Source: Petunia secreta
Lineage: Eukaryota; Streptophyta; Magnoliopsida; Solanales; Solanaceae
Reading direction: 5' to 3'
DNA length: 64,000 bases
NCBI GenBank assembly: GCA_029990175.1
Contig: JARKIP010000490.1
Span: forward strand, 62,001-126,000
In this document: piece by piece, positions 19,319 through 29,360 of the stretch
Layout: the number at the start of each line of letters is the position of its first letter
Numbering within the stretch: the stretch's first letter is position 1
Notes under the pieces: model-generated
Databases searched by the model: none
The model's input: only the letters and a program-made list of their open reading frames with translations
What the model was told of the DNA's origin: nothing
Made by a program: the position numbers and the translations under genes

Positions 19319-20455
19319 TTTTTTCCATGGTTGGGTGTAGATTCGGGTGGTGACAACCCACTCACATCACTCAACACATCCTCTGCTTTTTCCCCTCGAG
19401 AGTTGTCACCGGTCGCTCCTTTACTCCTCTCTATCTTTTGTCTCTCAAATTCGGGTGAGTTGGGACGAGGCCCAAGAATACCCATAGCCGGAGTAGGTGG
19501 ACTTTTAACATCAACCCGGAATCTAGGACTTGGAGACTCATCGCTTGAGGTCTCCTTCTTCTTTGTTGGTGAACCACTTGGTTTTGCAACTTGTGGTCGG
19601 TTCACCTTGTTGACATTCATCAACTGTTTTATAGCACTAGTCCCACCATTGCTTGTGTCTGTAGGACTTCTTGTTTGCACATTGTTGCCCATGGAATGAA
19701 GTTCTCGATCCTTGCTCCTTTGCCTAGCCAAAGAAGGTGTACTAGTAGGCACTTGGCTCTTCGCCCGGTAAGGCACAAAGTCATAAACTCTTTGCCCTAC
19801 GCCCACAAGATATGCATCCTTCACCACACTATATTGCACCCTCTTCCCCTCCAACCACGGCTTACCTATCCACACATCAACATGACGCATGGGATACACA
19901 TCACACCACACATAGCATTTATAATTCCTATGAGATATGAGTACCCGAGCCTCCTTAGAAACCCACACTCCATCATACTCATAAGGATGCTCTAGCTTAT
20001 GGCATGGTATCCTAAACCTATCAACAAAAGTGGTGCTAATACAATTGGCATCGGTATCACCAATCTTGAGGAAGTATCCTCCAATACCATCTACCTCAAC
20101 AACGAACCTACATCTACCCAAGTTTTGTAGATTGGCATCCAAATGAGAATTTGGACGCCCACAAGTGCCAACACCAACAACTTGGGTCTTCCTTATCCCT
20201 CCACTAGTGGCAACAGCACTAGAACAATCTCCACTTCCCGTCACTCTCCCAACATTAGAAATGTTGTTGGAAGTCGAGGAAGGAACCTTGCCATGGAACC
20301 CATAAGTGCCTCTCGCCTTGATTCCATAGCCTATAGTACTACTCCTACTACAACCATCCACGCCCCTCACGGCATACAACCCCTTTGTAGCAAAAGCAAC
20401 ACCATCTATCATACCACCCTCCACATGGAAATTAGAAGCATTAGGTCGCTTACCT
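19315..20455 (-). pseudogene. Aberrant retropepsin-like domain in element 2
   Basis: The frame 20601-19315 is meaningful from about 20455 on, joined by a frameshift to the acidic head. A domain near 20105-19770 resembles the Ty3/gypsy protease of element 1 in layout: GDTDANCIS in place of IDSGSCANVIS, then DVYPMRHVDVWIGKPW in place of DVVPMQACHLLFGRPW. The active-site Gly of DTG is replaced by Asp, so catalysis is doubtful. A basic Pro/Ser-rich region follows, and then a linker (KIERSKGATGDN) also present in element 1 (KIERSEGVTGDN). Homology to protease is inference from motif order. Confidence 0.6.
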
Positions 20456-20926
20456 AGAAGATGCAAGCTTCTTCTTTCGCACGGAACAACCACCACCACC
20501 TCCCATACTAATGGAAGGTCCTCTACTACTCCCTTGTACACCGTTAACAACACTAAGAGAAGATGCATAAGAATAACCCATATGTTCAACATCATCATCA
20601 ACTCTACCTATGTCACTTTCATCAATATCAAATTCTTCACAAGAAGAGTAAGTAGGTTCATCATACCTTGAAGCGTCACCATCCTCGGGTTCTTGACTAG
20701 AAGCATAAGGATCAACAAATTCATCTTCATGAGCTTCATAGTCTTCTTCACCCTCTCGACCATAATAGTGATCTGCTTCATCAACGTAGGAGCCATGGTT
20801 TCCATCATCATAGTAATGGCCATCATCACCCTCGTAGGAACCATAGTCTCCATCATCACCATACGAGTCATAGCAACTCGCATCATCCCCACATGAGCCA
20901 TAATCCCCACATTCATCATCCGACAT
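20450..20926 (-). CDS. Acidic Tyr/Gly/Asp-rich protein head of element 2
   Basis: An ATG at 20926 (MSDDECG) follows the leader in the position of the gag start of the related elements. The product is strongly acidic, with repeated GDDG, GSYxxD and YDxY-like units for about 100 residues, and looks disordered. No gag fold or CCHC knuckle is visible, so the element seems to have exchanged gag for this low-complexity region. A basic VRKKKL ends the frame, after which a frameshift leads into the protease-like region. Confidence 0.6.
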   Translation of the reverse strand: MSDDECGDYGSCGDDASCYDSYGDDGDYGSYEGDDGHYYDDGNHGSYVDEADHYYGREGEEDYEAHEDEFVDPYASSQEPEDGDASRYDEPTYSSCEEFDIDESDIGRVDDDVEHMGYSYASSLSVVNGVQGSSRGPSISMGGGGGCSVRKKKLASSR

Positions 20927-20929
20927 GGT

Positions 20930-21987
20930 TGCAACACCAAAGAACAAAACCTCCCAAAAGTCACTCCCTCACGTGTATCACTCAATATATGTATACTCAA
21001 GAGCGAGGCCTTATCAGCTTGGGAACCAGGGTAATCACAACTAGCATATCCAAGTTAAAGTTCAGAATGGAATTAATGAGACTCGATGTACGGACGGCTA
21101 TTTAAAGTGCGCACTTGAGGCCAAAGGAGTTCTACGACCCTTCTTTGAATTCTAATCTCCCCTACGTACGAATACCTAATACGCTAAACGATTAGTGTCT
21201 TTCAAGTAGGCCAATTACCTTCAAAACACTAACCAAGAGGTATGGAAGAAAAGGGGACAGAAAAGATTTGACTCGAATTGGCACTAAATGGATTTGGAAT
21301 CAGATGAAATTTCGTTTTTGATCTAGAAACTCATCATATTTAATGGTCCAATTGGAGTTTAGATATTTGGAAACTGTTCGGACGCTGTTGCGAACGTTCT
21401 GTCCCAAAACTGGAATTCTGGAATTTTTTTTTGTTCTTCGCTATCGTGAAGGGTTAAAATATAAAAAAATAATTTTACTCTTCGCTATCGGAGAATTACT
21501 CTTCGCGATCGCGAAGGGTTAATTCCTGCAACTTTTCCAGCAACTCCACATCGAGTTTTGGCGATTTTTGGCCAACTTTTTGGCTCGATTTCAACCCGAT
21601 ACACAAAACCAACGATACCCAAAGATGTATACAACTAATATCATCAATCCCCAATAGTTTTTCAACCCCAAACAACAACAACAAGCTTCGATTAAAGATT
21701 GAAGCGTTTTCAAGAATTTTCAAACTTTTGGATTTTGATTTTCGAAAATTTTGAATCGTAACACCAAAATGCGATATATGGGTATCAAAACGACGGGAAT
21801 GCAATAAGGAACAAACCCCAATACTTTTTAACACTCGGGGAGTCGTATCCAACCCAATCAACCAATTTTTTTCAACTTTTCTAGTTTTTCTATTTTTTTG
21901 TTTTCTTCAAATTTCAAGAACAACACAATAACGATACTAACACGTTGAACAAGGAACGGGGGTTTGTATGACCATAACCCGAGCCTT
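20930..21987 (-). other. Element 2 leader
   Basis: The non-coding leader between PBS and the first ORF contains GCGATCGC-related motifs at 21436-21522 (CTTCGCGATCGCGAAGGG is the best) and an A-rich stretch on the minus strand near 21890. A frame at 21861-21496 is open for 121 codons, but its product matches nothing I know and is probably chance. Confidence 0.5.
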
Positions 21988-21999
21988 GCTCTGATAGCA
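21988..21999 (-). promoter_or_regulatory. Element 2 primer binding site, one base changed
   Basis: The minus strand reads TGCTATCAGAGC instead of TGGTATCAGAGC, a single change in the tRNA-iMet complement next to the 5' LTR. Confidence 0.85.
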
Positions 22000-22001
22000 A
22001 C

Positions 22002-22801
22002 TGATGCAACCTAAAACGAGCGGAAGCTAAACACGATACGAATATGTGGAAGCGACAAACAAGATACGAGATATCTAAAAGGTATCGAGAAATTCAAGAC
22101 TAGGAAGGCAAGAAATAGAATAAAGAATCAAATTCAATTCATAAACGATGATTGAATTCAAAGGGAGAAGGGAAACTCGAACTTTACAATGGAATCAAAC
22201 TAGGTGTCGATCTCCATAGGCTCCAAGTCGAGACATACACGAGCCTCGAGCTCCAACAAGAAGGGCTCGACCTCTTCAATGTTCTCTTTCAATTCTATAT
22301 TCTAAAATGACTAACTAATGAAAATGAAAGAGCTAATGTGCTACTTATACATTTACATTGATAAATGGACAAAACTTGCCCCTGAAGCTGATTCTGGTCC
22401 GCTGCTCAACTCCAAGTCATCACGATCGCGCTAGGAGACACGCGACCGCGCAGGCAACACTTCAAAGCATCGCGATCGCGCCAAGAGGCTCGCGATCGCG
22501 CAGGTCTCCAGCATTCCTCATCTTCGCCTTCGCATGCAGTGGTGCGCTGTCGCGCAGGGCAATCAACAGCTCTTCGCGACCGCGCAGATGAAGTCGCGAT
22601 CGCGCAGAGCAAATCTTCTTTGGCATGCAGTGAGCTCCCAGTGTGCTCCCCTTTTTTGTCCTGTTTTGTGCTGCCCTGTTTCCTGCACTGTTTTCCTTCG
22701 CCGTTGGCGCTCCAATGCATGATCTTCAAGATGTCTCCGGAGGCCTTGACTCGTATCCCTTGTGCTCTCGAGCTTGGCTTTTGATGGTTGTCGTTTAGAC
22801 C
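22002..22801 (-). repeat. Element 2 5' LTR (main part, ends at the copia insertion)
   Basis: The LTR starts TGATGCAACC and is cut at 22801 by the copia element. The missing end is at 32571-32591 (AGGCC...GTGCATCA). GCGATCGC-type motifs are well kept at 22420-22615, including several full CGCGATCGCG. Confidence 0.9.
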
Positions 22802-23613
22802 TGTTAGCTTGGATAAGCTTGGAGTTTTGACTGATGACTGAGGAATGGATTCAAAGGACCTGTTCCTTTGAATCACTGTAGCAGAATAGATAATTCCTGC
22901 AAAATCGTTTAATTGAGATATTATTATTTATCCTAGAGCTGACGTATATCTTGATAATTATGCAGTTCTAAATGGATATGAAAAGATTGCATAAACTAAA
23001 GGATAATGATAGGAGATCCGGATTCTCAAGAGAAGAATCCAATTAGGACTCAAAGTCAAGGGAGCTTTGGAGTTCTAATTCATCAAGACTTCTTGGATGC
23101 TGGAAGCTATAAAACGTGGAGACTATCAGCCATAGAAGGGTGCACAAATACAGAGAGCATCGAGCAAAAGCTGAGAAGAATTATTAGCTTATTTGTGTAA
23201 TCAGTTAGCTACAGTAGAACTAAGTGAGAACCTGTTCCTTAGATTGAATCTTGTAAAAGTTCGAGTCTTAGTTCAATTGTAGTAAGCAAAAATCGAGTTG
23301 TAAACTTTCTGGTTCAAGTCGTGGACTTGACACAACTTCACTGATTGTGAGAAAGATCACTAAAGGATTAGAGTTAGTCCTAGGTTAGTAAGAGTGAGTC
23401 TTGTAACCAAGTGGGTCTTTTTACATAGTGAAGTTGAAATCTTACTTGAGAAGTAGGTCGTGGTTTTTTGATCCCGTGTCTAGGGGTTTTTCCACGCTAA
23501 TATCTGGTGTTCAATTACTTACAGTTTTAATTCCGCACATCGTAGAGTAAAGGAACACATTTTAAGGAACTGCTCCTTAAAATAGTAAAGTGGTGTAATC
23601 GTGGGAAATAACA
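22802..23613 (+). repeat. Copia 5' LTR
   Basis: 812 bp, from TGTTAGCTTGG to AAATAACA. Its motifs GGACCTGTTCC (22856-22866) and GGAACTGCTCC (23566-23576) belong to the dispersed palindrome set. Confidence 0.95.
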
Positions 23614-23615
23614 AT

Positions 23616-23627
23616 TGGTATCAGAGC
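23616..23627 (+). promoter_or_regulatory. Copia primer binding site (tRNA-iMet)
   Basis: TGGTATCAGAGC lies two bases after the LTR. It is the same 12-mer as in the gypsy elements and the virus. Confidence 0.95.
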
Positions 23628-23662
23628 AGGTTATCCTTGAAAAGGCTAACACCTAGGATTAG

Positions 23663-25555
23663 ATGAGTACATCACGAGAGAACAGTGAGGGACAGTCAAT
23701 GGTTAGAGCACCTTACTTCAATGGGAAATACTATTCATGGTGGAAAGAGAGGATGCGCGATCACCTTCAAGCAGAAGACTACGAATTGTGGGACATATTA
23801 ACTGAAGGTCCCATGATCCTAATGAAGAAGGATGCTGATGGAAAGGATGTTCCAAAAACCAGGAAGGAGTGCAATGCTGAAGACATAAAGCAATGGGAAA
23901 AGAATGCAAAGGCAAGGAAGTGGCTGGTTGGTGGACTTAGTCCTGACGAATGCACTAGGATCAGAGGGTATGCCACTGCAAAGGAGATTTGGGATGCTCT
24001 ACAAGTTGCACACGAAGGAACAAGTCAGGTAAAAAGGTCCAGAGGTACACTTCTTTATGCTGAATATGAAAGCTTTAAAATGAAAGAAGAAGAATCAATC
24101 TCTGAAATGTATACTAGATTTAATGCCATTGCTTCTGAACTTATCTCTTTGAGAAGGGTTTTAACTGTGGAAGATAGAGTAGAAAAGATTTTAACTAGAG
24201 TTCTTCCAGATTCTTGGGAGATCAAAGCTTGTGATATCATTGAAAGTAAAGATTTAACTACTTTATCCTTAGATGAGCTTATAGGCAATCTAAAGACTTA
24301 TGAACTAAGGAAAAAGGTTAAAAACATAGGAGCACCAGTTAAAACTGAACCTAACCTAGCCTTGACTGCTGGTGAAAAAATCATTGATGATAAGGAACTG
24401 GTCCTTATCGCTAAAAGTGTTCAGAAATATTTGAATAAGAAAAGGGAAATTAGTGGACAAGGTGGGTCTACTAACATGAAACAGGCTAGAGAATGCCACA
24501 AATGTGGAAGCTCGGAGGACTACATCAGCAAATGTCCAATTATGGAAGGGGAATGGAGGAAGAAATTCATTGATGAAAGGAAGAAGGCTAGGGAACAGGT
24601 CCATAAGAGAAGTGGAAATCCCAAAGCGCTGGTCGCAGGATGGCAAGACAGTGAAGATGAAATAACTGATTACGATCTGGATGAGGATCTTGCTCTAATG
24701 GCACTTGGAGATTCAGAAAATGAAGAGGATCCTGAGGTATTTGTTTCTAAACTTAAAGAAGATGTAAAAAGCATGTCTAGAGAAAAGTTGGTTAAAGTAT
24801 TCCATATTGTGCTAAATGAATTTAAAACTCTAAGGGATGATAATCACCAACTGCATGATAAAGTTGACTGTTTAGAAACAGAATGCAAAGAGGAAATAAT
24901 TAAAAATGATTTTCTGGAAAGGAAGATTAGCATGCTTGAGGAACAGGTCCTCACACTTGAAACAACTGCTCAGGAATTAGAAAATGTTAAAACAGTTGTA
25001 AAAGGTAAAGGTATTGCTAATTCTCATCAGATCATTACTGAAGAGAAACTGAAAGACACAGTTGATGAACTGTGTAAGAAAGATGAAAAGATAAGATCTT
25101 TAGAAGAAGACTTGGTTAAAACAAAAATGGAATTAAGAAAAACTGTAGAATGGAACAAGTCTTCTGAAGCACTAGAATGGTTACAGGAAAATCATAGTAG
25201 TAACAGAAAAGGTATTGGATTCATGAAAGCACAGAGTTCATCCAAATTGAATCCAAAGAGTAAGTACTTATCATTTCCTGAAAACTGGCTATGCACTCAC
25301 TGTGGGAACACTGGTCACCGGAAAGAAAATTGTCAATCTTTAAAAAGGGCTGCCCAGAGGAACAGGTCCTATAAACCTGTTCAAAATCCTGTGAAACAGA
25401 AGAATAGGTCCTGCAAACCTGTTCAACATTCTGAAAAAAAGGAAAATGTTCACACAAAAAAACCATTACCATTCTGGGCTAGGAGAGATCTGATTCATCC
25501 TTTTTCAAAAGGAAAGGAACCTAAACTAGTTTGGGTTCTTAAAATTCACCCCTAG
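23663..25555 (+). CDS. Copia gag polyprotein part
   Basis: 630 codons from the first ATG after the PBS. The N-terminal half is a UBN2/copia-type gag domain (motifs YFNGKYYSWWKERM near residue 18-31; EIWDALQ near 115; VLPDSWE near 210). A degenerate zinc knuckle CHKCGSSEDYISKC lies near residue 278, a long coiled coil near 370-500, and a second CCHC knuckle CTHCGNTGHRKENC near 544-557. Gag forms the particle that packages element RNA. The frame ends in TAG at 25553; protease follows in another frame, so either a stop was acquired or frameshifting is needed. Confidence 0.9.
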   Translation: MSTSRENSEGQSMVRAPYFNGKYYSWWKERMRDHLQAEDYELWDILTEGPMILMKKDADGKDVPKTRKECNAEDIKQWEKNAKARKWLVGGLSPDECTRIRGYATAKEIWDALQVAHEGTSQVKRSRGTLLYAEYESFKMKEEESISEMYTRFNAIASELISLRRVLTVEDRVEKILTRVLPDSWEIKACDIIESKDLTTLSLDELIGNLKTYELRKKVKNIGAPVKTEPNLALTAGEKIIDDKELVLIAKSVQKYLNKKREISGQGGSTNMKQARECHKCGSSEDYISKCPIMEGEWRKKFIDERKKAREQVHKRSGNPKALVAGWQDSEDEITDYDLDEDLALMALGDSENEEDPEVFVSKLKEDVKSMSREKLVKVFHIVLNEFKTLRDDNHQLHDKVDCLETECKEEIIKNDFLERKISMLEEQVLTLETTAQELENVKTVVKGKGIANSHQIITEEKLKDTVDELCKKDEKIRSLEEDLVKTKMELRKTVEWNKSSEALEWLQENHSSNRKGIGFMKAQSSSKLNPKSKYLSFPENWLCTHCGNTGHRKENCQSLKRAAQRNRSYKPVQNPVKQKNRSCKPVQHSEKKENVHTKKPLPFWARRDLIHPFSKGKEPKLVWVLKIHP

Positions 25556-25562
25556 TTTTCTT

Positions 25563-25797
25563 TTGCAGGCTAGAGTGAAGGAGATAAACCACAAATGGTA
25601 CATGGACAGTGGTTGCTCAAGACATATGACAGGGCATAAGGAACTGTTCCTTTCACTCTCAGCCTTCCAAGGAGGAAATGTTTCCTTCGGTAATGGTAAG
25701 AAAGGGGAAATTATTGGAATTGGAAAGGTAGGTAGGTAGGTCTGATTCACACTGTATAGATAATGTATTTCTAGTAGATGGGCTGAAGCATTGCTTA
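25563..25797 (+). pseudogene. Copia protease, frameshifted
   Basis: WYMDSGCSRHMTG (about 25592-25630) is the copia protease active site, with DSG. The frame breaks at a (GTAG)n run at 25725-25741 and is replaced by the frame that continues through integrase. The protease would separate gag from pol. Confidence 0.85.
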
Positions 25798-28761
25798 TTG
25801 ATCATATCTCAATTGTGTGACAAAGGTAATAATGTTAATTTCTCATCTATTGGATGCACTGTGACTAATCAAGCTTCTGGAGAGGTTATTTTGCAGGGAA
25901 ACAGACATGGAAACATCTACAAAGTAGACTTGCTGACATTATCTGATGGAAGCTTGAGCTGCTTAAGTGTGGTGCAAAATGATCCCCTCCTATGGCACAA
26001 AAGACTAGGACATGCCAGTCTTTCACAATTGAACAAACTTGTGTCAAAGGACTTGGTGATAGGTCTTCCTAACATCAGGTTTAATGAAGAAAAAGTATGT
26101 GAAGCATGTGCCAGGGGGAAGCAGGTAAAATCCTCCTTCAAATCGAAGAAACAGGTAAGTACCACTAAACCTTTGGAACTGGTCCATATGGATTTATGTG
26201 GCCCTATGAGAACAATGAGTCGTGGAGGTAAGAAGTATGTTATGGTATTGGTGGATGATTACTCCAGATTTACATGGACTATATTTATTGCATCTAAAGA
26301 AGAAGCATTTAATGCATTTTCAATTTTTGCTAAGAAAGCTTAAAGAACTCTAGATAACCATATTGTTGCCATTAGGTCAGATCATGGAACTAAATTTGAA
26401 AATCATATGTTTTCCAATTTTTGTGATGAAAATGGCATTAATCATAATTTTTCCTCACCCAGGACTCCACAACAAAATGGTGTAGTGGAAAGGAAAAATA
26501 GGACTCTAGAAGAAATGGCAAGGACTATGTTGATATCTGAAAATCTTCCACAGAACTTTTGGGCTGAGGCTATTAATACTGCATGCTACATAATAAATAG
26601 ATGTATGACAAGACCTTTAATAGAAAAGACCCCATATGAATTGCTTAAAGGAAGAAAACCAAATATTTCTCATCTTAGGGCTTTTGGTTGCAAATGTTTC
26701 ATACACAACAATGGGAAGGATGCCTTAGGAAAATTTGATCCTAGAAGTGATGAGGGAATATTTGTTGGTTATTCTTTAAATAGTAAATCTTATAGGGTGT
26801 TTAACAAGAAAACATTGAAAATTGAAGAAAGCATGCATGTTAAATTTGATGAAACTGATAGTCTCACTCAAGAACAGGTACAGGAGGATGAAGAAATTGG
26901 AATGCTGAAAGAGTTTGAACTTAATCCACAAGTGCAGATTCTGGATATGAGAAGTGAACTGCAAGGAACTGTTCCTCAGGATAGAACTGAGAAGAGTAGC
27001 ACTGAAACAGGGGGAACAAGTGTTGGTTCCACCTCACAAACTGGAAACACTACTCTATCAGGAACTGTTCCTCAGCAGAGGACTTCTGACAATGGATTGA
27101 CACTCAAGCCTTTCAAGTATCAAAGGTCACATCCTGTGGATCAAATAATCTCAGATAAGGCTGCCGGAGTTCAAACTAGATCAGCAGTCAAGAATCACAA
27201 TCTGTGTGCCTTTAGTGCGTTCTTATCTCTTGTTGAACCTAAAAATGTGAAAGAAGCACTGAAGGATGCAGATTGGATTAATGCTATGCAGGAAGAACTG
27301 AATCAATTCCAAAGGAGTCAAGTTTGGCATCTGGAACCCAAGCCAAGGAACAGGTCCATAATTGGAACAAAATGGGTTTTCAGAAACAAACTTGATGAGG
27401 ATGGCATGGTAACAAGAAACAAGGCTAGGCTAGTTGTTCATGGATATAGTCAAGCGGAGGGCATCGACTATGATGAGACTTTTGCTCAAGTTGCAAGACT
27501 GGAAGCAATAAGACTTCTTATAGCCTTTGCTACATACATGGAATTTACTCTACATCAAATGGATGTTAAGAGTGCGTTTCTGAATGGTTACTTGAAAGAA
27601 GAAGTGTATGTCAAGCAACCTCCATGTTTTGAAAATGAACAGTTCCCTGAACATGTGTACAAGTTAGACAAGGCCTTGTATGGGCTCAAGCAGGCACCAA
27701 GAGCATGGTATGAGAGGCTATCAAAATTTCTACTCCAGTATGGATACAAGAGAGGAAAAATTGATAGTACATTGTTCTTAAAAGAAAAAGGTAAGGATCT
27801 CTTAATTGTTCAAATCTATGTAGATGATATAATTTTTGGTGCCACTTGTGAAAATTTAAGTAAGGAATTTGCAAACTTGATGGGGAGTGAATTTCAGATG
27901 AGCATGATGGGTGAACTCAATTTCTTTTTGGGTTTACAAATTAAGCAAACCTCAAATGGAACTATGATCCATCAACAAAAGTATGTTAAGGAATTACTTA
28001 AAAGATTTGATATGGATAATGCTAAAGAAATTGACACACCTATTGCCACTGCCACAAAATTGGATCTTGATGAACATGGAATATCAGTTTATCAAAAATT
28101 GTATAGGGTTATGATAGGTTCTCTACTTTATCTAACTGCTAGTAGACCTGATATTGTGTTCAGTGTTGGTTTGTGTGCTAGATTCCAATCAGATCCTAAG
28201 GAATCTCATTTGAAAGCTGTTAAAAGAATATTGAGGTATCTGAAAGGAACAGGTCCCTTGGGACTTTGGTATCTCAAAGGTGGTAGTTTTAATCTTGTTG
28301 GATATACTGATGCTGACTATGCAGGTTTCCTTGTTGATAGAAAAAGTACCTCAGGTATGGCACATTTTCTTGGTGAGTGTTTGGTTTCTTCGGGAACTAA
28401 GAAACAAAATTCAGTGGCACTTTCCACTGCTGAGGCTGAATATGTTGCAGCTGCTTCATGTTGTTCACAGTTGTTATGGATCAAACAATAATTACAGGAT
28501 TTTGGTGTTGATGTAGGAACTGTTCCTATATATTGTGATAACACTAGTGCTATTAATATGACAAAGAATTCAGTGCATCACAAAAGGACTAAACACATTG
28601 ATATAAGATATCATTTCCTAAGAGACAATTATGAAAAAGGTTTGATCACCATAGCATTTTGTCCTACTGAAAAGCAAATAGCTGACATTTTTACTAAAGC
28701 TCTAGGTAGAGATTATTTTGAAAGAAATAGATTGGAGTTAGGGATGATTAAATTCACATAA
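25798..28761 (+). pseudogene. Copia integrase, RT and RNase H with two in-frame stops
   Basis: One frame runs from 25798 to 28761 and is broken only by TAA at 26341-26343 and TAA at 28489-28491. Integrase: zinc-binding HKRLGH...CEACARGK (about 25996-26125) and a DDE core with MDLCGP, RSDHGTKF and VVERKNRTLEE. RT: IGTKWVFRNKLDEDG (27361 onward), QMDVKSAFLNG, and the catalytic YVDDIIFGA near 27817-27843. RNase H: DADYAG, STAEAEYVAA, and a terminal HIDIRYHFLRD block after the second stop. The order IN-RT-RH is diagnostic of Ty1/copia. All catalytic residues that I checked are present. Confidence 0.93.
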
Positions 28762-29213
28762 AATCATCAATGCTTTACTTCATAATTGGCTAGAAAATTG
28801 CACTTAAAATGAATTTTATTCAAGTCATTATGAATAATTCAGTCCAGTTTAATACTTAAATGTATACTCTTATGCCATATACCTTATTTAGAGTTGCTAA
28901 AATTTAATGATGTTACCCTTATGCTCTTAGAATTTCAGATGATCAAAATATTGCAAATTGGAAGGACACTGAATTGTTGTGTTAAAAACAGATATGTACT
29001 CGTTATTATTCAGTTAATTTAGAAGTATAAAGGCTATAGGTAACTTCTGATTAGGATAAATCCCACTAAGTTTCCTACCCATATCCAAATTATAAAAGAG
29101 TCCCATCGGAGGAACAGTTCCTATTCTGAAAAGGTAATCTGCAGCCTAACGGCTCTTTTTCTCCGGGAGACTCCCAAGAGTCCTTAACCGTTGCATGTTG
29201 TTGCTGAGGTAAG
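28762..29213 (+). other. Copia spacer between pol and third ORF
   Basis: About 450 nt of AT-rich non-coding sequence. It holds one copy of the palindrome GGAACAGTTCC (29111-29121). Nothing else was recognised. Confidence 0.6.
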
Positions 29214-29252
29214 TTGATCATTTTTACTCAAACTCCACTACTTATTTCACTC

Positions 29253-29260
29253 TATAAATA
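29253..29260 (+). promoter_or_regulatory. Possible internal TATA box for the third copia ORF
   Basis: TATAAATA lies 100 nt before the ATG at 29361 and is followed by a CT-rich stretch (29262-29290) like a plant initiator region. The ORF may thus be expressed from its own short transcript. This is inference from spacing only. Confidence 0.45.
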
Positions 29261-29360
29261 CACTTCTTCTTCCTCATTATTCTTTTACATTGTTCATCAA
29301 TTAAAAACTTTCACAATTTCAGAAAGAGTAGTAAATTATTTGTTAATTCGAATTGCAAAG

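Noticed and set aside
21496..21861. 121-codon minus-strand frame in the leader of element 2
   Set aside because: No counterpart in the leader of element 5 and no recognisable motif; it is probably chance.
22420..22615. CRISPR-like or satellite array because of regularly repeated CGCGATCGCG
   Set aside because: Spacing is irregular, the motif is short and palindromic, and the context is a plant LTR; it is not a CRISPR array.
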